From an uncultured Oscillospiraceae bacterium (GTDB taxonomy: Bacteria > Bacillota > Clostridia > Oscillospirales > Oscillospiraceae), in NCBI GenBank assembly GCA_900752445.1, contig CAADVN010000043.1, positions 1 through 9,379 of the forward strand: a stretch of 9,379 nt of DNA, read 5' to 3'. A model generated the notes under the pieces. That model saw only the letters and a list, made by a program, of their open reading frames with translations. It made no database searches and was not told the DNA's origin. Below, piece after piece: positions 1 to 6,305 of the stretch. How positions within the stretch are numbered: position 1 is the stretch's first letter; each line of letters begins with the position of its first letter. A program made the position numbers and the translations under genes.

Positions 1-1500
1 CGGGGTCTGCTGGGGCGGCGGCTGCTGGGGCTGGCGGGCCCTCGGGGCCGGGGCCGTGACGGCCTCCCGCTGCCTCGGGGCCTGGGCCGGCTGCTGCTCC
101 GTGAAGACCCGGGTGGCGTTTTCGGCCTCCATGCGGCGCTGGCGCTCCAGCCTCGCGCGGCGCAGCTCGCGCATGTGCCGCTTGTGCAGCACCCTGTAGC
201 GTATCACAAGCGCGATGTAGCTGATAAGGGCGAGGACCAGGGCCACGATGACGATCTTGACCCAGGTCAGCTCAAACACGCCGGCTATCTGGTTCTTCAT
301 GTACTGCACCTTGGAGAGCTCGACTGCGCTGCCGGCTATGAGCTGGGTGGAGCCGTAGACCTCGCCGTCCAGGCTGAGCGTGATCTCGCCGAGGACGGTA
401 CCGGCGGCAATGGGAGCCTCGAGCACCTCGCCGTCGCGCTCGCTATAGACGACGATGTCGCGTTGGAGGGTGGAGACGTCAAAGTCGTTCGCCACGAGCG
501 CCGTTATGACGCTGTTCGGGCGGAGCGTGGCCTTGCCGTCATCCTCTGCCATGGCGACCTCGACCTCCGTGATGAGTTCGGAGGAGCTGAGTATCTCGCG
601 GATGCTGAAGTTCTCAAAGCCCCAGTCGTAGAGCGTACGGCTGTCGATGAAGTTGGCGTAGTCGTAGCCGCCGGAGCTGTTCTGGGTGGCCTGGCCGCCG
701 AGCACTACGGCTATGAGCCGTATCTCCTCCTTCTCCGCAGAGGAGACCAAGCAATAGCCGGCGGCGCTGGTGTGGCCGGTCTTGCCGGTCTTGGCGTACT
801 CATAGTAGTTCCCAGAGTAGAGCTGGGTGTTCTGGTTTATGAGGCCGTTCGTGTTCGAGAGCTGGCGCTCCCCGGCGACGTTCGTCGCCGGTACGGTGTA
901 GTTTATGGTGCCTGCGATCTCGGCAAAGAGCTCATGGCTGAGCGCCTCGCGGTAGATGAGCGCCATGTCGCGCGCCGTGGTGTAGTGGCTCTCGTCCGGC
1001 AGGCCGTGGGTGTTGGCAAAGTGCGTGCCGGAGCAGCCGAGCCCGGCGGCGCGGGAGTTCATCATATCGACAAAGTCCGACACGGTGCCGCCTATGTACT
1101 CGCCTATGACGTTGCAGGCCTCGTTCGCCGAGGCGAGCAGCGCACAGTAGAGCAGGTCCTTGAGGGACATCGTCTCGCCCGGGACTATGCCTGCGGTGCT
1201 GCCGTCGTCCACCATGCCCTGAAGACAGCTGTCGCTGGCAGTGACGCTGTCGGTCAGCGCAAATTCGCCCCGTTCCACGGCTTCCACCGCTACGAGCACG
1301 GTCATCACCTTCGTCAGGGAGGCGGGATAGGCCGTCTGGTCTGCGTTCTTTTCAAAAAGCACCCGGCCGGAGTCCTGGTCCACAAGTATCCCCGCCGTGC
1401 TCGAGAGCTCGGGCGCGTCCAGCGCCAGCGCCTGGGGCGCAAGCAGGGAGACCAGCAGGACTATGAGCAAAAATATGGGCAGCAAGCTGATTTTTTTCAT
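1..1500 (-). CDS. D-alanyl-D-alanine carboxypeptidase (peptidase S11, DacF/PBP5-like), 3' end cut by window
   Basis: A leftward frame stays open for 500 codons from the ATG at 1500 to the window edge; no stop is reached. The product is a low-molecular-weight penicillin-binding protein that trims the terminal D-Ala from peptidoglycan pentapeptides outside the membrane. Residues 1-26 are a signal peptide (MKK, hydrophobic core, likely cleavage after ALA). All three S11 active-site motifs are present: SLTK at 61-64 (nucleophile S61, K64), SAN at 124-126, and KTG at 240-242 followed by HTSAAGY. Residues ~297-395 fit the C-terminal beta domain of the family. A membrane helix lies at ~413-434. It is followed by a basic, then Pro/Gln-rich cytoplasmic tail of at least 66 residues, longer than usual for DacF. 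The start is supported by GGAG at 1507-1510, 6 nt before the ATG. It diverges from the two-component operon. Family assignment is firm; the paralogue (DacF versus DacB) is not resolved. Confidence 0.95.
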   Translation of the reverse strand, partial: MKKISLLPIFLLIVLLVSLLAPQALALDAPELSSTAGILVDQDSGRVLFEKNADQTAYPASLTKVMTVLVAVEAVERGEFALTDSVTASDSCLQGMVDDGSTAGIVPGETMSLKDLLYCALLASANEACNVIGEYIGGTVSDFVDMMNSRAAGLGCSGTHFANTHGLPDESHYTTARDMALIYREALSHELFAEIAGTINYTVPATNVAGERQLSNTNGLINQNTQLYSGNYYEYAKTGKTGHTSAAGYCLVSSAEKEEIRLIAVVLGGQATQNSSGGYDYANFIDSRTLYDWGFENFSIREILSSSELITEVEVAMAEDDGKATLRPNSVITALVANDFDVSTLQRDIVVYSERDGEVLEAPIAAGTVLGEITLSLDGEVYGSTQLIAGSAVELSKVQYMKNQIAGVFELTWVKIVIVALVLALISYIALVIRYRVLHKRHMRELRRARLERQRRMEAENATRVFTEQQPAQAPRQREAVTAPAPRARQPQQPPPQQTP

Positions 1501-1528
1501 ATCAATCTCCGCAATAATGTGTTATCAT

Positions 1529-1547
1529 AGCGTACAGAAGCGTACAG
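1529..1547. repeat. 9-bp direct repeat with 10-bp period; possible OmpR/PhoB-type regulator site
   Basis: AGCGTACAG occurs at 1529-1537 and again, identical, at 1539-1547, separated by one base. A 10-11 bp period is typical of tandem half-sites bound by OmpR/PhoB-family dimers, and a regulator of that family is encoded at 1944. The repeat abuts the position of the missing -35 of the rightward operon and lies about 5-23 bp downstream of the predicted start of the leftward gene. The regulatory role is inferred. Confidence 0.45.
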
Positions 1548-1558
1548 GGGCTTTCAAT

Positions 1559-1587
1559 ATTATACAAGTCTATACTGCGAAAAGCAA
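1559..1587 (-). promoter_or_regulatory. Sigma-A-type promoter for the carboxypeptidase gene
   Basis: On the minus strand a perfect -10 TATAAT (1559-1564) lies 17 bp from a partial -35 TTGCTT (1582-1587). Transcription would begin near 1552, giving a leader of about 50 nt that contains the 1529-1547 direct repeat. This is assigned from the sequence match only. Confidence 0.6.
1571..1576 (+). promoter_or_regulatory. Candidate -10 element for the rightward operon, with no good -35
   Basis: TATACT matches the -10 consensus at 5 of 6 positions and would start RNA near 1583, about 35 nt before the TTG start at 1618. At 16-18 bp upstream there is only GGGCTT-like sequence, a poor -35. The direct repeat at 1529-1547 ends exactly where the -35 should begin, which is the usual layout of an activator-dependent promoter. 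The element lies inside the spacer of the opposing carboxypeptidase promoter. Confidence 0.4.
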
Positions 1588-1617
1588 CAGCAAAAAATCC
1601 CGTCGGAGGTGGAGGCC

Positions 1618-1947
1618 TTGCGCAGGAGATATCTGCCGGCTGCGGCCTGTGCGGCGCTGGTGCTGGTTTTCATGCTCGCGGCCGCGCTAGCGAGGGGCGG
1701 TCAGGAAAGCGTGGAGGCCGCCGGAGCGGAGCCGAAGCTCGTGAATATCAACACGGCGGACGCGGCCGAGCTGCAGCTGCTGCCCGGTATAGGAGAGGTC
1801 AAGGCCGCGGCTATAATAGAATACAGGCAGACATACGGTCATTTTTCAGACGTAGATGCTCTGCTCGAGGTTCCCGGCATAGGCGAATACACGCTGGAGG
1901 GCTTTAGAGCCTACGTCTGTGTGGACGCACAGGAGGATGTGCCATGA
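1618..1947 (+). CDS. ComEA-like helix-hairpin-helix protein, membrane-anchored
   Basis: This is a 109-residue protein with a basic N terminus (RRR), one hydrophobic helix at ~6-27 and a short linker. A ComEA-type tandem helix-hairpin-helix domain follows at ~40-103, with the hairpins LPGIGEVKA (~55-63) and VPGIGEYTL (~85-93) and the typical entry motif VNINTADAAEL. ComEA proteins bind double-stranded DNA at the outer face of the membrane during transformation. This one lacks the SLBB domain of full-length Bacillus ComEA, and no comEC is nearby, so a competence role is uncertain. I chose TTG at 1618: GGAGG at 1605-1609 is 8 nt upstream. The in-frame GTG at 1609 (112 aa) overlaps that ribosome binding site. 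The stop overlaps the next start as ATGA, which indicates translational coupling to the response regulator. Confidence 0.85.
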   Translation: MRRRYLPAAACAALVLVFMLAAALARGGQESVEAAGAEPKLVNINTADAAELQLLPGIGEVKAAAIIEYRQTYGHFSDVDALLEVPGIGEYTLEGFRAYVCVDAQEDVP

Positions 1948-2624
1948 AGATCCTCGTCGTGGACGACGAAAAGCTGCTCGTGAAGGGCATAAAATTCAAC
2001 CTCGAAAACGAGGGCTATACGGTGGACGCCTGCTATGACGGCGAGAGCGCGGTCCAGCTGGCCGCCTCGGGCGACTACAGCCTCATAATCCTCGACCTCA
2101 TGATGCCGGGGCTGGACGGGCTGGAAGCCTGCCAGAAGATACGCGGCTTCTCCACCGTGCCCATCATCATGCTCACGGCCCGGAGCGAGGACGCGGACAA
2201 GCTGCTCGGCTTTGAGTCGGGCGCGGACGACTATGTGACAAAGCCCTTCAACATCCTGGAGCTCAAGGCGCGCATCCGCGCCCTGCTGCGCCGGGCCTCC
2301 ATGCCGGCGGCCGGGCCCTCGGCCTCGGTGCTCGAGAAGGGTGGCATCGAGATCGACACCGAAAAGCGCACGGCGCGCAAAAACGGGATGGCGGTGGAGC
2401 TCACGGCAAGGGAGTTCGACCTCATCGAGCTGTTCATTAGGAACCCCGGCAAGGTCTACAGCCGGGACAACCTCCTGGACCTTGTCTGGGGCTACGACTA
2501 TCAGGGCGACGCGCGCACCGTGGACGTGCACATACGCAGGCTGCGCGAGAAGCTTGAGGACAGGCCCGCCTCGCCGAGGCTCATCATCACGAAATGGGGC
2601 GTCGGCTACTACTTCGCCGAGTGA
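1944..2624 (+). CDS. OmpR/PhoB-family two-component response regulator
   Basis: This 226-residue protein is a complete, standard-length OmpR-type regulator. The receiver domain (1-~118) shows the acidic pair D7/D8, phospho-acceptor D51 (LIILDLMMP), T78 (MLTAR) and K100 (YVTKPF). The C-terminal winged helix (~130-225) carries LTAREFDLIELF, a recognition region DARTVDVHIRRLREKL and the wing WGVGYYF. It should be phosphorylated by the kinase encoded 10 nt downstream and then bind direct-repeat DNA; the repeat at 1529-1547 is a plausible target. The ATG at 1944 overlaps the stop of the helix-hairpin-helix gene, with AGGAGG at 1931-1936 upstream. The regulon is not known; position next to a carboxypeptidase and a lipoprotein suggests envelope control. 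Confidence 0.97.
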   Translation: MKILVVDDEKLLVKGIKFNLENEGYTVDACYDGESAVQLAASGDYSLIILDLMMPGLDGLEACQKIRGFSTVPIIMLTARSEDADKLLGFESGADDYVTKPFNILELKARIRALLRRASMPAAGPSASVLEKGGIEIDTEKRTARKNGMAVELTAREFDLIELFIRNPGKVYSRDNLLDLVWGYDYQGDARTVDVHIRRLREKLEDRPASPRLIITKWGVGYYFAE

Positions 2625-2634
2625 GGCAGGATAA

Positions 2635-4080
2635 ATGAGCGGCAAAAACGGCAGGAACGGAAAGAGAAGAAAGATAACAGAGCGCGTACAGTTCAAGTTC
2701 GTGCTCTCCTTTTTCCTGCTTGTGGCCGGTCTGCTGGTGCTGCTCAACACCTATCCCATAGCCACCTCCAGGGACCTGGTGTTCAAGGAGAAGGAGAGCT
2801 CGCTGCTGAGCCAGGCGGCGGTCATCTCGTCCGCGCTCTCGGGGCTCGACCAGATGACGCCGGACTCCGTGGGCCAGGTCATGGACCTGCTGGAGCTGAG
2901 CTCCTCGAGCCAGATCGTGGTCACCGACGGCAGCGGCCTGGTGCTCTACGACAGCGAGGAGCCGAGCTATGAGGGCCGGTACGCGCTGCTGCGCGAGGTG
3001 GAGTACGCGCTGGAGGGCAAGCAGATGTTCGGCTCGAGGTTCGCCTCGGGGGCTTTCAGCTCTGCGGCGGCGCTGCCCGTGCGCGGCGGCGGCGTTACCC
3101 TGGGCGCGGTCTGCGTCTATGAGTACGATGAGGCTCAGGCGGAGCTCATACTTTCGATACTCAACCGGATGGTGGGCATCTCCATCGCGGCGAGCGCCGC
3201 AGCTCTGGCGCTCACCGTCATCTTCTCCAGGGCGCTGACGGGCAGGATAACCCGGCTGGCCGAGGCCATCAGGGTCGTCAGGGGCGGAGACTACGAGCAC
3301 AGGCTCAAGCCCGAGGGCAACGACGAGCTCACGGAGCTCTGCGAGGAGTTCAACAACATGACCCAGACCCTCGAGACGACGGAGCAGCAGCGGCGCAGGT
3401 TCGTCTCGGACGCCTCGCACGAGCTCAAGACCCCGCTGGCGGCCATACGCCTGCTGGCTGACAGCATAGAGCAGTCCGAGGGCATGGACGAGGCCACGAT
3501 GCGGGAGTTCGTCTCGGACATCGGCACGGAGGCGGACAGGCTGCAGCGCACGACTGAGAAACTGCTCGACCTCTCGCGCAGGGACGACGGCGTGCAGGCC
3601 GCCAGGGTGCCGGTCAGCCTCGCCGAGGTCGCGGACTCGACGCTGCGGCTGCTCGAGCCGCTGGCGGAGAAACTGGGCGTCAGCCTGCGCTGCGAGCCGG
3701 ACGAGAGCTGCGTCATCCTGGCGGCAGAGGACGAGGTGTACCAGATCGTCTTCAACCTGGCGGAAAACGCGGTAAAATACAACGTGGAGGGCGGCTCTGT
3801 GGACATCTCGATGGAAAAGGGCGGCGGCAAGGTGCTGCTCATCGTCGAGGACAGGGGCATAGGCATACCGGAGAGCGACCTTCCGCACATTTTCTCGCGC
3901 TTTTACCGTGTGGACAAGGCGCGCTCGCGCGAGCGCGGCGGCAGCGGGCTGGGCCTGTCGATAGTCCACGACGCCGTGGCGGCCCTGGGCGGCAGCATAG
4001 AGGTCGAGGCCCGGGAAGGCGGCGGCACGCGGTTCACGGTGTATTTCCCGGAGCCTGAGAAGGGAGGCGGCGAGGCTTGA
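2635..4080 (+). CDS. Membrane sensor histidine kinase (HAMP, HisKA, HATPase_c)
   Basis: This is a 481-residue kinase, the cognate partner of the regulator just upstream. The order is: basic cytoplasmic start, TM1 at ~19-39, an extracellular sensor region of ~135 residues, TM2 at ~178-198, HAMP at ~199-252, then HisKA with the H-box SDASHELKTPL (phospho-acceptor H262). The HATPase_c domain shows the N box NLAENAVKY (N378), the G1 box DRGIGIP (D406), the F box FSRFYRVD and the G2 box GGSGLGLSIV. All catalytic residues are present. I could not assign the sensor region to a known ligand-binding fold. The ribosome binding site is modest (GAGG at 2623-2626, overlapping the upstream stop), consistent with coupling to the regulator gene. 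The stop overlaps the lipoprotein start as TTGA. Confidence 0.97.
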   Translation: MSGKNGRNGKRRKITERVQFKFVLSFFLLVAGLLVLLNTYPIATSRDLVFKEKESSLLSQAAVISSALSGLDQMTPDSVGQVMDLLELSSSSQIVVTDGSGLVLYDSEEPSYEGRYALLREVEYALEGKQMFGSRFASGAFSSAAALPVRGGGVTLGAVCVYEYDEAQAELILSILNRMVGISIAASAAALALTVIFSRALTGRITRLAEAIRVVRGGDYEHRLKPEGNDELTELCEEFNNMTQTLETTEQQRRRFVSDASHELKTPLAAIRLLADSIEQSEGMDEATMREFVSDIGTEADRLQRTTEKLLDLSRRDDGVQAARVPVSLAEVADSTLRLLEPLAEKLGVSLRCEPDESCVILAAEDEVYQIVFNLAENAVKYNVEGGSVDISMEKGGGKVLLIVEDRGIGIPESDLPHIFSRFYRVDKARSRERGGSGLGLSIVHDAVAALGGSIEVEAREGGGTRFTVYFPEPEKGGGEA

Positions 4081-4538
4081 GGCGGCGAGGCTTTGCGGCG
4101 CTGGCGCTGGCGCTGCTGCTCCTTGCGGGGCTTTCGGGCTGCGCAGGGGACATGGTGCGCATAAGCGTCTGGCGCAGGAGCGAGAGCGGAGTAGCCGCGC
4201 CGGAGACGAGACGGCTGCAGAGCGGCACGGAGCTTGTGGCCGGACTGGTCGCGGCCTTCAATTCCGAGCCGGACGAGCCCGGCCTCTCCCGCGCCGCGCC
4301 CGAGGGCGCGGATATACTGGGCTGGAGGCTGGAGGGCCAGGAGCTGAAGCTGGAGGTGAGCCAGGCCTGGGCCGAGCTCGAGGGCTTTGAGCGGACGGTG
4401 GCCGAGGGCTGCGCCGTTTTGACCTTCTGTACCGTAGAGGGCGTGGAGCGGGTGAGCTTCTGCCTGCTCGGCCAGAGGCTGGGCCCGGCAATGGACGAGG
4501 ACGACTTCATCATCGGAGCATATATACAGACTGAATGA
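4077..4538 (+). CDS. GerMN-domain lipoprotein
   Basis: This is a 153-residue secreted lipoprotein. A RRR start, hydrophobic stretch and lipobox LSGC give the lipidated cysteine C22. Residues ~27-150 resemble a single GerMN domain: a charged VRISVW strand, the region LVAGLVAAFNSEP, GLSRAAPEGADILGWRLEGQELKLEVSQAW, and a late segment AVLTFCTVEGVERVSFCLLGQRL. GerMN domains occur in germination protein GerM and in actinobacterial LpqB and are thought to act in the envelope by protein contacts. The start is TTG at 4077, overlapping the kinase stop (TTGA), with GGAGG at 4063-4067 9 nt upstream. Such coupling to a kinase suggests an accessory sensor or effector. The domain call is from pattern recognition, fairly sure; the link to the kinase is inferred. 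Confidence 0.8.
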   Translation: MRRRGFAALALALLLLAGLSGCAGDMVRISVWRRSESGVAAPETRRLQSGTELVAGLVAAFNSEPDEPGLSRAAPEGADILGWRLEGQELKLEVSQAWAELEGFERTVAEGCAVLTFCTVEGVERVSFCLLGQRLGPAMDEDDFIIGAYIQTE

Positions 4539-4553
4539 TATGGAGGCAGTGAA

Positions 4554-5624
4554 ATGGCAAATATCCTGAGAGTCAAAGAGGCTGCAGCGGAGCGCGGGCT
4601 TGACGGCCTGCTGCTCATGGACGACAGGGACATCTACTACGCCACGGGCTTTCTGCCCACGGACAGCGCGGCGCTGGTCACAGGGGACGCGGCGTATCTC
4701 GTGACGGACTCGCGCTATATAGAGGCGGCGCAGAGGCAGGCCGCCGAGGGCGTGGAGGTCGTCCTTACGACCAGGGAGCGCCCGCTCATGCGCGTGCTTG
4801 CCGAGCTCGTGGAGAAGCATGGCGTGGAGAAGCTCGGCGCGGAGGAGGAGAAGCTCAGCTACGCCCAGTACCTGAGGCTTGAGAAGGCGCTCGGCCTGGG
4901 GCTCATCCCGGCGCAGGAGCTCATAGTCGCCCTGCGTTCGTCCAAGACCCGCGAGGAGCTCGACAGCCTCATAAGGGCGCAGAGGATAGCCGAAAAAGCG
5001 CTCAACGAGGTCCTGCCCCTGCTGAAACCGGGCGCAGTGGAGCGGGAGATAGCCGCAGAATTGACCTACAGGATGCGCCTGTACGGGGCCGAGGCCAATT
5101 CCTTCGACCCCATCGTCGTAGCCGGGGCCAAGAGCAGCATGCCCCACGGCGTGCCCGGGGACGAGAAGATCAAGGCCGGGGACTTCGTGACCATGGACTT
5201 TGGCTGCGTGAAGGACGGCTACTGCTCAGACATGACGAGGACCGTGGCCGTGGGCGGCGCGACGGACGAGATGAAGAATGTCTATGACACCGTGCTCCGG
5301 GCTCAGAAGGCGGGGATAGCTGCGGCGAAACCGGGCGTCACGGGCGCGGAGATACACGATACCGCGGCGAAGGTGATATCCGACGCGGGCTACGGCGAGT
5401 ACTTCGGCCACGGCTTCGGACACGGCGTGGGGCTGGACATCCACGAGACGCCTGTGGCGGCGCCGTCGAACGTAAAGCCCATGCCCGAGGGCGCGGTCAT
5501 ATCCGCCGAGCCGGGCATCTACCTGCCGGGCCGCTTCGGCGTCAGGATAGAGGACGTGCTCTTCCTCACGGGCGACGGCTGTGTGGATATCACAGAGGCG
5601 CCGAAGGAATTGCTGATACTGTAG
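4554..5624 (+). CDS. Xaa-Pro peptidase, M24 family (YqhT-like)
   Basis: This 356-residue cytosolic metallopeptidase should remove the N-terminal residue from peptides with proline in second place, or cleave X-Pro dipeptides. The N-terminal creatinase-like domain covers ~1-125 and the M24 pita-bread domain ~132-350. The five metal ligands are all present: D215 (TMDFG), D226 (SDMTRT), H290 (GHGFGHGVGL), E319 (SAEPGIY) and E333 (RIEDV). The length fits the short clostridial and bacillar M24B enzymes. The ATG at 4554 has GGAGG at 4542-4546, 7 nt upstream. The gene follows the lipoprotein by 15 nt and so is probably the last member of the two-component operon. It also sits directly before efp, a pairing conserved in Firmicutes (yqhT-efp in Bacillus). 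Aminopeptidase versus dipeptidase specificity cannot be decided here. Confidence 0.93.
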   Translation: MANILRVKEAAAERGLDGLLLMDDRDIYYATGFLPTDSAALVTGDAAYLVTDSRYIEAAQRQAAEGVEVVLTTRERPLMRVLAELVEKHGVEKLGAEEEKLSYAQYLRLEKALGLGLIPAQELIVALRSSKTREELDSLIRAQRIAEKALNEVLPLLKPGAVEREIAAELTYRMRLYGAEANSFDPIVVAGAKSSMPHGVPGDEKIKAGDFVTMDFGCVKDGYCSDMTRTVAVGGATDEMKNVYDTVLRAQKAGIAAAKPGVTGAEIHDTAAKVISDAGYGEYFGHGFGHGVGLDIHETPVAAPSNVKPMPEGAVISAEPGIYLPGRFGVRIEDVLFLTGDGCVDITEAPKELLIL

Positions 5625-5634
5625 GCGTTGGTAC

Positions 5635-5663
5635 TTGCCAAAATGGGAATCATAGTGTAAAAT
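5635..5663 (+). promoter_or_regulatory. Sigma-A-type promoter for efp
   Basis: TTGCCA (5635-5640), a 17-bp spacer and TAAAAT (5658-5663) form a near-consensus housekeeping promoter in an AT-rich island within GC-rich DNA. RNA would start near 5670, about 37 nt before the efp ATG. No terminator is visible between the peptidase stop and this promoter, so efp may also receive read-through. Confidence 0.65.
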
Positions 5664-5706
5664 ATGTTGGTTATATTAATCAATCTGCCACAGGAGGACA
5701 GGATTT

Positions 5707-6270
5707 ATGATAACAGCAGGCGATTTCAGAAACGGCGTCACCTTTGAGATGGACGGGCAGGTCATGACCGTCGTCAGCTTCCAGCACGTGAAGCCCGGCA
5801 AGGGCGCGGCCTTCGTCCGCACCAAGATGAAGAACGTCATGACCGGCGCCGTCACCGAGACTTCGTTCAACCCCACGGCGAAGTTCGAGGAGGCCACGGT
5901 GGAGCGCAAGAGCATGGAGTACAGCTATGCCGACGGCAATCTGTACTACTTCATGGACCCGGAGAGCTATGAGCTCATCCCCATCGACGGCTCTCTGCTG
6001 GGCGACAGCTTCAAGTTCGTGAAGGAGAACATGGTCTGCGTGGTCATGAGCTACAAGGGCAATGTGTTCGCAGTTGAGCCGCCCAACTTCGTTGAGCTCG
6101 AGGTCACCCAGACCGACCCGGGCTTTGCCGGCAACACCGCGACGAACGCGACCAAGCCCGCGACGCTGGAGACCGGCGCCGAGGTCAAGGTGCCCCTGTT
6201 CATCAACGAGGGCGACAAGATCAAGATCGACACGCGCACCGGCGAGTATCTGGAGCGCGCGAAGGGCTGA
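5707..6270 (+). CDS. efp: Translation elongation factor P
   Basis: This 187-residue protein is a full-length EF-P with the family's three beta-barrel domains. EF-P binds the ribosome between the P and E sites and relieves stalling at consecutive prolines. Seen here are the KOW-like N-terminal domain (~1-62) with the tip loop PGKGAAFVR, where K32 is the residue that is modified in many bacteria. The OB domains follow, with the C-terminal signature region including KVPLFINEGDKIKIDTRTGEYLER. The start is set by AGGAGG at 5692-5697, 9 nt before ATG. No EF-P modification enzyme is encoded in this window, so the modification state of K32 is unknown. It lies downstream of an Xaa-Pro peptidase and upstream of a CD1247-type protein, a typical clostridial context. 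Confidence 0.98.
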   Translation: MITAGDFRNGVTFEMDGQVMTVVSFQHVKPGKGAAFVRTKMKNVMTGAVTETSFNPTAKFEEATVERKSMEYSYADGNLYYFMDPESYELIPIDGSLLGDSFKFVKENMVCVVMSYKGNVFAVEPPNFVELEVTQTDPGFAGNTATNATKPATLETGAEVKVPLFINEGDKIKIDTRTGEYLERAKG

Positions 6271-6305
6271 GTACAGATTTTGAGACTCTGAAAGGAGGAG
6301 CAGGT

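Noticed and set aside
175..1530. Rightward open frame of 451 codons antisense to the carboxypeptidase gene
   Set aside because: The minus strand encodes a protein with signal peptide, SxxK, SxN and KTG motifs in order. The opposite frame gives a His/Gly/Arg-rich product of no recognisable family, a shadow common in GC-rich DNA.
1609..1617. GTG at 1609 as the start of the ComEA-like gene
   Set aside because: It overlaps the GGAGG at 1605-1609 that serves the TTG at 1618 with good spacing.
1911..2750. Leftward open frame antisense to the response regulator
   Set aside because: The regulator on the plus strand has every conserved residue; this frame has no recognisable domain.
2587..3969. Leftward open frame of 460 codons antisense to the kinase
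   Set aside because: It overlaps a kinase with all catalytic boxes; the antisense product is rich in Arg, Ala, Gln and His with no domain, so it is a shadow.
3903..5147. Leftward open frame of 414 codons antisense to the lipoprotein and the peptidase
   Set aside because: It spans the ends of three well-supported genes and has no recognisable family.
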